From the NCBI GenBank assembly GCA_902167985.1, contig CABHNZ010000005.1, positions 264,073 through 328,072 on the forward strand: a stretch of 64,000 bases of DNA. The letters run 5' to 3'. The notes below the pieces were generated by a model. The model made no database searches, had not been told where the DNA came from, and saw only the letters and a list, made by a program, of their open reading frames with translations. The position numbers and the translations under genes were made by a program. Within the stretch, counting starts at the first letter, position 1, and each line of letters opens with the position of its first letter. Positions 19,261 through 30,283 of this stretch are shown in pieces. Source of the stretch: Shinella sp. UYSO24 (GTDB lineage: Bacteria > Pseudomonadota > Alphaproteobacteria > Rhizobiales > Rhizobiaceae).

Positions 19261-20634
19261 ATGGCACAGAATTGGACCCCGAACAGCTGGCGTAACAAGC
19301 CTATCCAGCAGGTTCCGGATTATCCGGACCAGGCGGCACTTGCCGCAACGGAAGCCCAGCTCGGAACCTTTCCGCCCCTCGTCTTTGCCGGCGAAGCGCG
19401 GCGTCTGAAGAAGCAGCTTGCCAATGTGGCGGAAGGCAATGCCTTCCTGCTGCAGGGTGGAGACTGCGCCGAGAGCTTCTACGAGCACGGCGCCGACAAT
19501 ATCCGCGACTTCTTCCGCGCCTTCCTGCAGATGGCCGTCGTCTTGACCTATGGCGCCCAGCTGCCGGTGGTGAAGGTTGGCCGTATTGCCGGCCAGTTCG
19601 CCAAGCCGCGCTCCTCGAATATCGAGAAGCAGGGCGATGTCGAGCTGCCGTCCTACCGCGGTGACATCATCAACGGCATCGACTTCACGTCGGAGAGCCG
19701 TATTCCGAACCCGGAGCGCCAGCTCGACGCCTACCGTCAGTCGGCCGCGACGCTGAACCTTCTGCGCGCGTTCGCGATGGGCGGTTACGCCAATCTGGAA
19801 AACGTCCACAAGTGGATGCTCGGCTTCGTCAAGGACAGCCCGCAGGGCGAGCGCTACAAGAAGCTGGCGGATCGCATCAGCGAGACGATGGATTTCATGC
19901 AGGCGATCGGCATTTCGGCCGAGAACAATCCGAGCCTGCGGGAAACCGATTTCTTCACCAGCCATGAAGCGCTGCTTCTCGGCTATGAAGAATCGCTGAC
20001 GCGCGTCGATTCCACCTCGGGCGACTGGTACGCGACCTCCGGCCACATGCTGTGGATCGGCGACCGCACGCGCCAGCTCGACCATGCGCATGTGGAATAT
20101 TTCCGCGGCATCAAGAACCCGATCGGCCTGAAATGCGGCCCGTCGCTGCAGCCCGACAACCTGATCGAGCTCATCGACGCGCTGAACCCGGCAAACGAAG
20201 CGGGCCGTCTGACGCTGATCTGCCGTTTCGGCCATGACAAGGTGGCGGATAGCCTGCCGAAGCTCATCCGCGCCGTCGAGCGCGAGGGCAAGAAGGTGGT
20301 CTGGTCCTGCGATCCGATGCATGGCAACACGATCACGCTCAACAACTACAAGACCCGGCCGTTCGACCGGATCCTGTCGGAAGTCGAAAGCTTCTTCCAG
20401 ATCCACCGGGCGGAAGGCACGCATCCGGGCGGCATCCATGTCGAGATGACCGGCAAGGATGTAACCGAATGCACCGGTGGCGCGCGTGCGGTGACGGCCG
20501 GCGATCTTCAGGATCGCTACCACACCCATTGCGACCCGCGTCTCAATGCCGATCAGGCGCTGGAACTGGCGTTCCTGCTGGCCGAGCGGATGAAGAGCGG
20601 TCGCGACGAAAAGCGGCTGGTGGTCAACGGCTGA
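19261..20634 (+). CDS. aroG: Class II 3-deoxy-7-phosphoheptulonate (DAHP) synthase
   Basis: Condenses phosphoenolpyruvate with erythrose 4-phosphate, the first step of the shikimate pathway for aromatic amino acids. The plant-like class II type is recognised from [64 protein letters not shown] and [12 protein letters not shown]. The intact 457-residue frame is the normal length for class II enzymes. The start follows AAGGTGACGTG. Naming of class II genes varies (aroG, aroF or aroH in annotations); the class is certain, the symbol less so. It ends 27 bases before a strong terminator. Confidence 0.95.
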   Translation: MAQNWTPNSWRNKPIQQVPDYPDQAALAATEAQLGTFPPLVFAGEARRLKKQLANVAEGNAFLLQGGDCAESFYEHGADNIRDFFRAFLQMAVVLTYGAQLPVVKVGRIAGQFAKPRSSNIEKQGDVELPSYRGDIINGIDFTSESRIPNPERQLDAYRQSAATLNLLRAFAMGGYANLENVHKWMLGFVKDSPQGERYKKLADRISETMDFMQAIGISAENNPSLRETDFFTSHEALLLGYEESLTRVDSTSGDWYATSGHMLWIGDRTRQLDHAHVEYFRGIKNPIGLKCGPSLQPDNLIELIDALNPANEAGRLTLICRFGHDKVADSLPKLIRAVEREGKKVVWSCDPMHGNTITLNNYKTRPFDRILSEVESFFQIHRAEGTHPGGIHVEMTGKDVTECTGGARAVTAGDLQDRYHTHCDPRLNADQALELAFLLAERMKSGRDEKRLVVNG

Positions 20635-20660
20635 TATAGCCGGGACTGACAAGAAAAGAA

Positions 20661-20698
20661 CGAACAAGGCCGGTGTTCATCGCCGGCCTTGTTCGTTT
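20661..20698 (+). terminator. Terminator between DAHP synthase gene and tadG-like gene
   Basis: A perfect 13-bp stem CGAACAAGGCCGG / CCGGCCTTGTTCG with a 9-base loop, then TTTCT. It lies between convergent genes. Confidence 0.85.
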
Positions 20699-20719
20699 CT
20701 GCGTCCAGGTGCTGAACCC

Positions 20720-22522
20720 TTACTGGACGAGAACGGGATTGCGGCAGGAGACGCCGCCGACCTGCACGTCGGCTTCGCCGATGCGGACGCCGAGGACGAG
20801 AAGCAGGTTGTAGAGCAGCGAATCGACCGGGGTGAGCGCGGCACCGACGGTGGCGCCGACGGCTGCCAGAATGGGCTGGGGCAGGCCGAGGCCGATCCCG
20901 AGCAGATCGATCCTCAGATCGAGGTTGCTGAGCAATGACGATGTGAGCGATGCCAGCGTATTCTTGGTCGAGATCGTCCTGACCTTGTTGGAGCTGATAT
21001 CGGAGGGCGAGAAAGTCAGCCGCTGGGTCGTCATGTTGGTGGCCGTCGCATCAGCCATGCCGGAGACACTCAGAAGCAGCGTCGATATCAGCGTGGCGCG
21101 GGTGACGCGCGGTTCCGTGCCGAAATTGGAGAAGGCCGATGTGTTGACGTCGCCGAGCGCGACTTCCGCCACACCCGGGATCGCGTCGATATCGACGGTG
21201 CCGGAATTGGACGTCGTCGAGCAGGTGATATTGGCAAGCCGCGCCTCGGCATAGGCGACCTCGACATAGAGGGGGATGCGGACCTTCAGCCCGAGGACGG
21301 CCTGAAGGCCATCCACCACGACTTCGACGGCAAGGCGGGTCTGGGCGGTGCGCACGACGGAGCCGGGCGAGCCGACGGCCAGATGCGGCGTGGTGACGGC
21401 CGGCTGGCCGATTGCAAGCGTGACTTTGGCCGAGCCCAGGCCCGGCAGGGTGGCGCCGAGATCAAGCGCCAGCTGCTTGCTGCCGTTGGCCGCCGACGCG
21501 GAAGCGGAAATCAGGTCGAAGACGCTGGTGTTGACGGTGAGGTTTCCGGCCTGGCCGATCAGTTTCGGACCGAGAGAGCCGAGCGAGAGGACGTTCTGCA
21601 GCTGGACCGTGATCGCGGTCTTGTTCAGCGTCTTCTGGAGATTGTTGACGATGGTCTGGACTGCCGGTGTCAGGCCGGTGGTCTTGCCGAGCGCCGTCAG
21701 AAGCACGCCGTAATTGATGTTGGTTTTCAGAAGGTCGTCATATGTCCCTGCCTGGAGACCGAGGTTGAGGGCGAGAAGATCGAGCGTGCTGAGGACATTG
21801 ACCTGGGCATCCAGCAGCGACTGGTAGTCCATGACCTTCAAGGAGATCGTCGTGCCGAGCATCTGGCCGAGCATCTGATTGAGAATGCCCTCGTTGAGGC
21901 TTGCAAGGCGTGAACCGACCGAGAAGGAGGCGACGCGATCGGTCGCGGCCGTGCCGGTGGCGCCGAGGCTCGGGGGCTTGGTGAAGCTTCCGGCAAAAAA
22001 GAGATTGCCTTTCTGATGCAGCGTCACCCTGACCGCGTCATAGGGCTGGACGCCTGCCTGGAAGCGGGAGCCGACATCGACCGTGGGGTCGGGCACGTAA
22101 TGGCCACGCACCACATCCGCATAGCCGTCGATCGTGCGGTAAACATCGGTCGGGTCATAGGGCAGGGTGGCGTTGGGGGTGAGCAGAGTGCCGTCCTGCT
22201 TGACCGCATAGTTGAGATTGTTGAGCGAGAAGTAGCTGAGGACGGCCTTTTCCGGCGCACTGACCTGCGTGGCGGCGGAGATCGCCGCAAGATCGGCTGC
22301 CTCCTGCAACTGGCGCTGCTGCAATGTCAGGCTGCCATAGTCGACACCGAGTGCCAGAACGCCGAGAAGGAGCGGCAGGGTGAGCGCCGTGGTGATCGCC
22401 ACATTGCCCTTGCGGTCACGCGAGAAGGAGCCGGGGCGCTTCAGCTTGAAGCTTGAAGGCGACGGCACATGCGGCGCGCGGGCCTCGCCGCGGCGCCAGA
22501 TCCCGAGACGGAACGGCGACAT
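20720..22522 (-). CDS. TadG-family pilus assembly / DUF2134 membrane-anchored protein
   Basis: A 600-residue protein with a Tad-type pilin-like N-terminus: positively charged SRDRKGNVAITTALTLPLLL runs into a single membrane helix, followed by DYGSLTLQQRQLQEAADLAA, the Flp/TadE-like signature that guides membrane insertion. The rest is a long low-complexity extracytoplasmic region rich in Leu, Ser, Thr and Ala. TadG proteins take part in tight-adherence pilus assembly or surface anchoring. It is preceded by a TadE-like gene with a 1-base gap, so the two are co-transcribed. No tad secretion ATPase or pilin gene is in the window, so this is an orphan pair. The frame is intact. Confidence 0.82.
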   Translation of the reverse strand: MSPFRLGIWRRGEARAPHVPSPSSFKLKRPGSFSRDRKGNVAITTALTLPLLLGVLALGVDYGSLTLQQRQLQEAADLAAISAATQVSAPEKAVLSYFSLNNLNYAVKQDGTLLTPNATLPYDPTDVYRTIDGYADVVRGHYVPDPTVDVGSRFQAGVQPYDAVRVTLHQKGNLFFAGSFTKPPSLGATGTAATDRVASFSVGSRLASLNEGILNQMLGQMLGTTISLKVMDYQSLLDAQVNVLSTLDLLALNLGLQAGTYDDLLKTNINYGVLLTALGKTTGLTPAVQTIVNNLQKTLNKTAITVQLQNVLSLGSLGPKLIGQAGNLTVNTSVFDLISASASAANGSKQLALDLGATLPGLGSAKVTLAIGQPAVTTPHLAVGSPGSVVRTAQTRLAVEVVVDGLQAVLGLKVRIPLYVEVAYAEARLANITCSTTSNSGTVDIDAIPGVAEVALGDVNTSAFSNFGTEPRVTRATLISTLLLSVSGMADATATNMTTQRLTFSPSDISSNKVRTISTKNTLASLTSSLLSNLDLRIDLLGIGLGLPQPILAAVGATVGAALTPVDSLLYNLLLVLGVRIGEADVQVGGVSCRNPVLVQ

Positions 22523-22523
22523 G

Positions 22524-22942
22524 TCACGCTCCCCCCATCCGCATGGTGGCGAAGCGGCGGATCATCGGGTTGGGCATGGCAAAGCTGTAGAGCTTGAAGA
22601 TCGGCAGGCTGCTGGCATCGTAAGTCACCGTGACGGTGAACTGGTTCGGATTTGCCGCGTCCTGCTGCACCGTCGTGGTGAAATACTTCTTGTCGAGCAG
22701 CGCATAGTTCATAGTGCTCTTGGTCATGAAGTCACTGACCAGTTGCTTGCGCTCGGTATCGGTGAGGCCGGCAACCGCCGTGCGCGCCGCATCCGCCGCG
22801 ACCTGCTGGACCGAATGGGCGGCGCCGAGATAGATGCCATAGCCGACGAGGCTGAAGAGCGTCATGAACAGAAGAGGTGCCACAAGGGCGAATTCGACCG
22901 CCGACCCGCCGGACGGCATTTGAGCAGGGACCTGAAACGCAT
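22524..22942 (-). CDS. TadE-family pseudopilin-like protein (one frameshift)
   Basis: A small TadE-like protein. Core: GGSAVEFALVAPLLFMTLFS (conserved Glu inside the membrane helix start), then VQQVAADAARTAVAG. I place the start at 22942 because GGGGAGAG lies just upstream of that ATG. From there MRFRSLLK needs one extra A near 22918 to join MPSGGSAVEF. Without the repair, only an internal ATG at 22919 with no ribosome site could be used. Corrected length is 139 residues. Probably functions with the adjacent TadG-like protein at the cell envelope. Confidence 0.8.
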
Positions 22943-23177
22943 GACACTCTCCCCATAAATCAGTATTTTAGAATATAATGAAACTCGCCTGCTAATAATC
23001 GATTAAGATCGGCGTTCGAATTGTGGAAGTTCTCCCTTTTCGACAGATGACGTACCGCCGGTGGAGATCCGGGCTGGCGGATGGATGCGGATGCTGCGGG
23101 TCTGCAGTGCAAAAATCTTCGCCGTCGCGGCGCAGCTTGCCGTTGCGGTTGACGGTCGCCGGCGCTAAATCTTGGCC

Positions 23178-24850
23178 ATGACTCAGGATATCGCCCAGAC
23201 CTTCCGTATTGCCGTTGTCCAGTACAACCCGACCGTCGGCGATGTCGCCGGCAATCTGGCGCTTGCCCGTGAGGCGCGCGCAAGGCCGCGGCCGGTGGCG
23301 CCGACATCGTGCTCTTCACCGAACTCTTCATTTCCGGCTATCCGCCGGAAGATCTGGTGCTGAAGCCCGCCTTTCTGGAGACCTGCCTCGCAGCCGTCGA
23401 AAAGCTGGCGGCAGAGACTGCCGACGGTGGACCGGGCGTGATCATCGGTTTCCCGAGACTTTCCGAGTCTGGACGGCACAATTCGATTGCCGTTCTCGAC
23501 GGCGGCAAGATAATCGCCGTGCGCGACAAGGTCGATCTGCCGAACTATGGTGAGTTCGACGAGAAGCGCGTCTTCGTCGCCGGCGAGATGCCGGGCCCGG
23601 TGAATTTTCGCGGGGTCAGGATCGGCATTCCGATCTGCGAGGATATCTGGGGCGATCTCGGCGTCTGCGAGACGCTGGCCGAAAGCGGCGCCGAAATCCT
23701 GCTCGTGCCGAACGGTTCGCCCTATTATCGCGACAAGGTGGATATCCGCCATCAGGTCGTCTTGAAGCAGGTGATCGAGACCGGCCTGCCGCTGATTTAT
23801 GCGGCACAGCTCGGCGGCCAGGACGAGCTGGTGTTTGACGGCGCGACCTTCGCCTTCAATGCTGACCGGTCGCTGGCTTTCCAGATGGCGCAGTTCCTGC
23901 CGGAAATCGCCGTCACCGAGTGGACGCGCAAGGATGGCACCTGGCATTGCGCCAGCGGGCCTATGGCGCGCATTCCGGAAAAGGAAGAGGCGGATTACCG
24001 CGCCTGCCTTCTCGGCTTCCGTGACTATGTCAACAAGAACGGTTTCAAGTCCGTCGTGCTCGGTCTGTCGGGCGGTATCGATTCGGCGATCTGCGCGGCG
24101 ATTGCCGTCGATGCGCTCGGTGCCGATCGGGTGCGGACGATCATGCTGCCCTATCGTTACACGTCGGAAGAGTCTTTTGCCGATGCTGCCGAATGCGCCA
24201 AGGCGCTCGGTTGCCGTTACGATATCGTGCCGATCGCAGAGCCTGTCGAGGGCTTTACCTCGGCGCTTTCGGAACTCTTCGAAGGTACCGAAAGCGGGAT
24301 CACGGAAGAGAACCTCCAGAGCCGTGCGCGTGGCACGATCCTGATGGCGGTTTCCAACAAGTTCGGCGCCATGGTCGTGACGACCGGCAACAAGTCGGAA
24401 ATGTCGGTCGGCTACGCGACGCTCTATGGCGACATGAATGGCGGCTTCAATCCGATCAAGGACCTCTACAAGATGCAGGTCTATGCGCTGTCCGACTGGC
24501 GCAACAGGAACCTGCCGGAAGGCGCGCTTGGACCATCGGGCGTGGTTATCCCGCAGAACATCATCGACAAGGCGCCTTCGGCGGAACTGCGTCCCGACCA
24601 GAAGGACCAGGATTCGCTGCCGCCCTATCCGGTTCTCGACGATATTCTCGAATGCCTCGTCGAGATGGAGATGGGGACCGACGAGATCGTTGCGCGCGGC
24701 CATGACGTGGCGACCGTGCACCGGATCGAGCACCTGCTTTATCTGGCCGAATACAAGCGTCGCCAGTCAGCGCCGGGCGTAAAAATCACCAAGAAGAATT
24801 TTGGCCGCGACCGTCGCTACCCGATCACCAACCGCTTCCGTGATCGCTGA
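23178..24850 (+). CDS. nadE: Glutamine-dependent NAD+ synthetase (one frameshift)
   Basis: Amidates deamido-NAD+ to NAD+, using ammonia from glutamine. The N-terminal nitrilase-fold amidase domain (1-270) has the Glu in LFTELFISGYPPEDL, the Lys in VRDKVDLPNYGEF and the Cys in IPICEDIWGDLG. The C-terminal synthetase domain has the PP-loop LGLSGGIDSA and TTGNKSEMSVGYATLYGDM. One A is missing near 23283; repair reads AREARAKAAAGGADIVLFTE. Corrected length is 557 residues, normal for the two-domain enzyme. The ATG at 23178 gives the family N-terminus RIAVVQYNPTVGD. Confidence 0.95.
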
Positions 24851-24937
24851 TCCCGACATCGTCACCGGCCGGTGAGGTTATCCACCGGCGGTAACGGGAG
24901 GGGGCGCTTGCCTCTTTTCCGGCGAAGGCGCATAAGC

Positions 24938-25104
24938 GCCTCGTCAGGTGCCTGCGTATTTGCGGGAGAATCGGGAATCCGGTGAGAGACCGGAACGTGC
25001 CCAACGCTGTAAGGCTGACATTCGCTGCATGAGATTGACGCCACTGGGAGACCGGGAAGGCGGCAGCGGATGGATGAAGCCCAGTCAGAAGACCGGCCTG
25101 ACGC
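24938..25104 (+). promoter_or_regulatory. Cobalamin (B12) riboswitch
   Basis: Conserved blocks in order: GGTGCC (near 24946), GGGAATCCGGTGAGAGACCGG, GCCCAACGCTGTAAGG, GCCACTGGGAGACCGGGAAGG and the B12-box-like GTCAGAAGACCGGCC. The order and spacing match the cobalamin riboswitch. It sits about 100 bases before bluB on the same strand, so adenosylcobalamin should reduce bluB expression. Confidence 0.93.
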
Positions 25105-25200
25105 GATAGACCCTGAACGCGTGGACGGCGATCGGGTTTCGTTGTGCCTGTTCTGCCTTCAAGGCCTTGTGGAACGGGTATGGCGCATTGTTGGGGTTGA

Positions 25201-25890
<690 letters not shown>

Positions 25891-25938
25891 GGCCTTGTCT
25901 CCGCAGGGTGACGTAACGTCAGGCGATCTGCCCTGTCG

Positions 25939-26667
25939 TTACTGCTGGGGCTGCGGTCCGTCTGATTTCGGGTGGGCCAGATCGATGCTCTCGTCGGGAT
26001 AGAAGACCGGTCCGACGGTTCTGACCTTCTTGTTCGGATCCCAGGGGCGGTCCGGCGGGGGCGGCGGAAGCGGCACCTTCGCCGGCGATCTTGCGGCCGG
26101 CTGGGTGATGATCGCGGTGATCGACGGCGAAGACGTATCCTCCTCCTTCGGCAGCGCGATCCCCTGGATCTTCATCTCTTCCTTGCGGGCATCTTCGAGA
26201 TCGGTCGGAATGCAGCCGTTCTGGCGGATCGCGGCCATGATGCCGGCGCGACGCGGATCCTGCTGGATGAGGGTTGCGCCGCTGCGCTCCTTGACCAGAA
26301 CATCGCGGGCGTTTTCCTGCATGTCGAGGGATTGCTGCATGGCCTGGCAATTCTGCGGAGCGCCGTCATCCTGATAATCGCCGCCATTTCCGTTATTTGC
26401 GCCACGCGGGCCGCCGAGCCGCACGATGCTGCCGCCGCCACAGCCGGAACGACGCATCTCGATGCGAAGCTGGCGGATGGCCGTGTTGGCGCGTGCAAGA
26501 TCCTGGGCGTTGGCACGCATCTGCGCCGTGTTGCCGATCAGTTCGGGAAGGTTTGCAAGGGCGCGGTAAAGACTGGCGCAGCCAGCGATATCGCGTGCGG
26601 ACGCTGCCGCAGGAACAAGCGCGAGCGGAATGATCAGCAGTCCGTAAAGGCCCAGGGTGGCGCGCAT
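25939..26667 (-). CDS. DUF2865-like secreted protein
   Basis: A 242-residue exported protein of a type common in rhizobia. From the ATG at 26667 (preceded by GGATGAAG) a signal peptide is visible (LIIPLALVPAAASA). The mature part has spaced cysteines (GCASLYRAL, RRSGCGGG, QNCQAMQQSL, QNGCIP), a helical region near residues 35-75, and a Pro-rich C-terminus. The pattern matches DUF2865 proteins, which have no known role. The cysteines could form disulfides in the periplasm. The frame is intact, convergent with bluB. Confidence 0.65.
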   Translation of the reverse strand: MRATLGLYGLLIIPLALVPAAASARDIAGCASLYRALANLPELIGNTAQMRANAQDLARANTAIRQLRIEMRRSGCGGGSIVRLGGPRGANNGNGGDYQDDGAPQNCQAMQQSLDMQENARDVLVKERSGATLIQQDPRRAGIMAAIRQNGCIPTDLEDARKEEMKIQGIALPKEEDTSSPSITAIITQPAARSPAKVPLPPPPPDRPWDPNKKVRTVGPVFYPDESIDLAHPKSDGPQPQQ

Positions 26668-26780
26668 GGCTTCATCCGGCAAACGTATCTGTTCAAAATG
26701 CCCGGCCATGATAGGCCGGGCAAGTTGACAATGTGATAAGCCGCCGTCGGTTCCGGACGTCCGGTTTGCCGGACCCCGAT

Positions 26781-29111
26781 TTAGCCGAGCGTCTGCTTGG
26801 CGTCGTTCTGCGAGGCCTCGACCACGGCAAGGGCTGCCATGTTGACGACGCCGCGCGAGGTAACGGACTGGCTGAGGATATGCGCCGGCATGGCCGTGCC
26901 GAGCAGGACCGGGCCGACATGCAGCGCGTCCATCATCGTCCGCACCAGGCCGAGCGAGATGCTGGCGGCATCGAGGCTCGGGAAGACCAGAAGATTGGCT
27001 TCACCGGTCAGCGTGCTGTTCGGCATGGCGCGCTTGCGCAGTTCTTCCGACAGGGCGGAGCCGCCCTGCATTTCGCCATCGACTTCCAGTTCCGGGGCCT
27101 CGGCGCGGATGAGCTGCAGCGCATCGCGCATCTTGGTGGCGCTTTCGGAATTGCGCGAGCCGAAATTCGAGTGGCAGATCAGGGCTGCCTTCGGCGTGAT
27201 GCCGAAGCGACGGATTTCTTCCGCCGCCAGAATGGTGATCTCGGCAATCTCTTCGGCGGTCGGATTGTAGTTGACGAAGGTGTCGGTGAAGAAGATCGCG
27301 CCACGCTGCGAGATCAGCAGGCTGAGGCCGCCGAGCGTGCGGGTGCCGGGACGCTTGCCGATGATCTGGTTGACGTCGCGCAGGTGGCGGTCATAGCGAC
27401 CTTCGACGCCGCAGATCAGGGCATCGGCTTCACCGCGCTTGACGGAGAGCGCGCCGATCACCGTGTTGTTGGTGCGAACGATGGTGCGGGCGGCTTCCGG
27501 GTTGACGCCATTGCGGCCGACGAGCGCAAAATAGTCGTCGACATAGCCACGGTAGCGCGGATCGTCTTCCGGGTTAACCACCTGGAAATCCGTCTCCGGG
27601 CGGATGCGGATGCCGAAGCGCTTCAGGCGGGCCTCGATGACCGACGGACGACCGATCAGGATCGGGCGGGCGATCTCTTCTTCGAGCAGGATCTGGGCGG
27701 CGCGCAGCACGCGCTCGTCTTCGCCTTCGGCAAAGATGACGCGCTTCTTTTCAGACGCCTTGGCGGCCGCGAAGATCGGCTTCATGACGAAGCCCGAGCG
27801 CCAGACGAAGCGGTTCAGCTGGTCGAGATAGGCTTCGACATCCTGGATCGGACGGGCTGCAACGCCGGTGTCAGCAGCAGCCTTGGCGACGGCCGGTGCG
27901 ATGCGCAGGATGAGGCGCGGATCGAACGGCGAAGGGATGAGATAGTTCGGGCCGAAGACCGGCGTCTCATCCGAATAGGCTTTTGCCGCAACGTCGGAGA
28001 CTTCCTCGCGGGCGAGTTCGGCGATGGCGCGCACGGCGGCCATCTTCATCTCTTCGTTGATCGTGCTTGCACCGCAATCGAGCGCGCCGCGGAAGATATA
28101 GGGGAAGCAGAGAACGTTGTTCACCTGGTTCGGGAAGTCCGAACGGCCGGTGCAGATCATTGCGTCCGGACGGGCTTCGCGGGCGAGTTCCGGCATGATT
28201 TCCGGCTTCGGATTGGCGAGGGCCATGATCAGCGGCTTCGGGGCCATCTGCACCAGAAGTTCCGGCTTCAGGACGCCTGCGGCAGAGAGGCCGAGGAAGA
28301 CATCGGCGCCGCCGATCGAATCGGCCAGTTTGCGGTTGTCGCTCTTCTGGGCGTAGATCGACTTCCACTCGTCCATCAGCTCGACGCGGCCCTCGTAGAC
28401 GAGGCCTTCGATATCGTGGACCCAGATGTTTTCCTTCTTGGCGCCGAGCGACACGAGCAGATGGAGGCAGGCGAGAGCGGCTGCACCGGCACCCGAGGTG
28501 ACGATCTTGACGTCCTCGATCTTCTTGCCGGCAAGCTCCAGTCCGTTGAGGACGGCTGCGGCGACGATGATCGCGGTGCCGTGCTGGTCGTCATGGAAGA
28601 CCGGGATGTTCATCTTTTCGCGCAGGCGACGTTCGACCTCGAAACATTCGGGCGCCTTGATGTCTTCAAGGTTGATGCCGCCGAATGTGGGCTCAAGTGC
28701 CGCGACGGTCGAGACCATCGCGTCGATGCCGGGAGCGTCGATCTCGATGTCGAAGACGTCGATGCCGGCGAATTTCTTGAAGAGGACGGCCTTGCCTTCC
28801 ATCACCGGCTTGGAGGCCAGCGGGCCGATATTGCCGAGGCCGAGAACGGCGGAACCGTTGGAGATGACGGCGACAAGATTGGCGCGCGCGGTATATTCCG
28901 CTGCTGCTTCCGGATTGTCGCGGATCGCGAGACAGGGGGCGGCAACGCCCGGCGAATAGGCAAGTGCCAGATCGCGCTGGTTGCCGAGCGGCTTGGTCGC
29001 CTGGATCTCAAGCTTGCCCGGGCGCGGATAGCGGTGGAAGAAAAGCGCCTGCTCGTCGAGATCGCCGGAGGTGGGAGTGGAGGGCGATGGTTGCGACGTA
29101 TTCGATGTCAT
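26781..29111 (-). CDS. tme: NADP-dependent malic enzyme with phosphotransacetylase-like domain
   Basis: Decarboxylates malate to pyruvate, supplying NADPH and gluconeogenic carbon. The 776-residue protein has an N-terminal malic enzyme unit ([53 protein letters not shown]) and a C-terminal PTA-like domain (from about 440) that has no transacetylase activity in known rhizobial homologues. The opening region ([20 protein letters not shown]) closely resembles S. meliloti Tme, so I call it the NADP form. The frame is intact. Genes of this type are often also labelled maeB. Confidence 0.93.
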   Translation of the reverse strand: MTSNTSQPSPSTPTSGDLDEQALFFHRYPRPGKLEIQATKPLGNQRDLALAYSPGVAAPCLAIRDNPEAAAEYTARANLVAVISNGSAVLGLGNIGPLASKPVMEGKAVLFKKFAGIDVFDIEIDAPGIDAMVSTVAALEPTFGGINLEDIKAPECFEVERRLREKMNIPVFHDDQHGTAIIVAAAVLNGLELAGKKIEDVKIVTSGAGAAALACLHLLVSLGAKKENIWVHDIEGLVYEGRVELMDEWKSIYAQKSDNRKLADSIGGADVFLGLSAAGVLKPELLVQMAPKPLIMALANPKPEIMPELAREARPDAMICTGRSDFPNQVNNVLCFPYIFRGALDCGASTINEEMKMAAVRAIAELAREEVSDVAAKAYSDETPVFGPNYLIPSPFDPRLILRIAPAVAKAAADTGVAARPIQDVEAYLDQLNRFVWRSGFVMKPIFAAAKASEKKRVIFAEGEDERVLRAAQILLEEEIARPILIGRPSVIEARLKRFGIRIRPETDFQVVNPEDDPRYRGYVDDYFALVGRNGVNPEAARTIVRTNNTVIGALSVKRGEADALICGVEGRYDRHLRDVNQIIGKRPGTRTLGGLSLLISQRGAIFFTDTFVNYNPTAEEIAEITILAAEEIRRFGITPKAALICHSNFGSRNSESATKMRDALQLIRAEAPELEVDGEMQGGSALSEELRKRAMPNSTLTGEANLLVFPSLDAASISLGLVRTMMDALHVGPVLLGTAMPAHILSQSVTSRGVVNMAALAVVEASQNDAKQTLG

Positions 29112-29392
29112 GGCGATCTCGGTCTTTTTGTTCCTGATACGTGTCCCTCAATACAACAACTGGCCGGGCGGTCCAGCCCGATATTGCTGTTTCCGCCAGT
29201 TTGGCGCCGGTTGTCGTCAAGGCGTCACGTTTACGCAGGCGATTGTGATCCGCCGCCCCGTCGTCTGCGGTTGCAAACCGGCCCTGTCATCATCCTGAAA
29301 CACGAGTCTGGTTTTGGAATGCCTATCCAGACGGGCTTTCAACGGCCTGACGATCAGCCAGCGATCAGGGCAGGAAACGAAAGGACACTTGC

Positions 29393-30214
29393 GTGACCGG
29401 TGACATTGCAACACGGCATTTCAGGACGATCTTCATTTCCGATATTCATCTGGGATCGAAAGCGGCCCGGACTGATTTTCTTCTCGATTTCCTGCGTTAC
29501 CACGAGGCAGAGACGATCGTGCTCGTCGGCGATATCGTCGACGGCTGGCGGCTGAAGCGCAGCTGGTACTGGCCGCAGGGCTGCAACGATATCGTCCAGA
29601 AGCTGTTGCGCAAGGCGCGCAAGGGCACCCGCATCGTCTATATCCCCGGCAATCACGACGAGTTCCTGCGCTCCTTCCCGGGCACCCATTTCGGCGGCAT
29701 CGAAGTGGCCGAGCGAATGGTGCACGAGATGGCGGACGGCAAGAAATATCTCGTCATGCATGGCGACGAATTCGATGTCGTGGTGCGCAATGCACGGCTT
29801 CTCGCCTATCTCGGCGACTGGGCCTATGACGCCGCGATCGTCATCAATATCGGGCTTGCCGCCGTGCGCCGCAAACTCGGCATGCCCTACTGGTCGTTCT
29901 CGGCCTGGGCGAAACTGCAGGTCAAGCATGCAGTCAACTTCATCGGCGAGTTCCAGCGCGTGGTGGCCGACGAGGCGCGGCGCCACAAGGTGGATGGCAT
30001 CATCTGCGGCCATATCCACCATGCGACGATGGAAGACATAGACGGTATCCACTACGTCAATACCGGCGACTGGGTGGAAAGCTGTACCGCGATTGCGGAG
30101 AACATGGATGGTTCGCTGGAACTGATTACCTGGCGCCAGATTGCTGCGACTGCCGAGATCACTGCGCTTCCGGCTCCGATTGCCGCCGAAGCCAGCGGCA
30201 TGCGCGCCGCCTGA
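29393..30214 (+). CDS. UDP-2,3-diacylglucosamine diphosphatase-like metallophosphatase (LpxH-like)
   Basis: A 273-residue calcineurin-like phosphoesterase. Metal-binding motifs occur in order: SDIHLG, GDIVDGW, GNHDE, MHGDEFD and GHIHHA. These match LpxH-type UDP-2,3-diacylglucosamine hydrolases that make lipid X in lipid A synthesis. Many alphaproteobacteria use the unrelated LpxI for that step, so this paralogue may act on another envelope lipid or sugar phosphate. The likely start is a GTG at 29393 after GAAAGGA. No lipid A genes are adjacent. Confidence 0.8.
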   Translation: MTGDIATRHFRTIFISDIHLGSKAARTDFLLDFLRYHEAETIVLVGDIVDGWRLKRSWYWPQGCNDIVQKLLRKARKGTRIVYIPGNHDEFLRSFPGTHFGGIEVAERMVHEMADGKKYLVMHGDEFDVVVRNARLLAYLGDWAYDAAIVINIGLAAVRRKLGMPYWSFSAWAKLQVKHAVNFIGEFQRVVADEARRHKVDGIICGHIHHATMEDIDGIHYVNTGDWVESCTAIAENMDGSLELITWRQIAATAEITALPAPIAAEASGMRAA

Positions 30215-30283
30215 TTTTTCGGGCAAGACGTGGTTGTGGAGACCTGTCACCGTCTGGTGTCATGCCTCTTTCATGTCCGGTTG

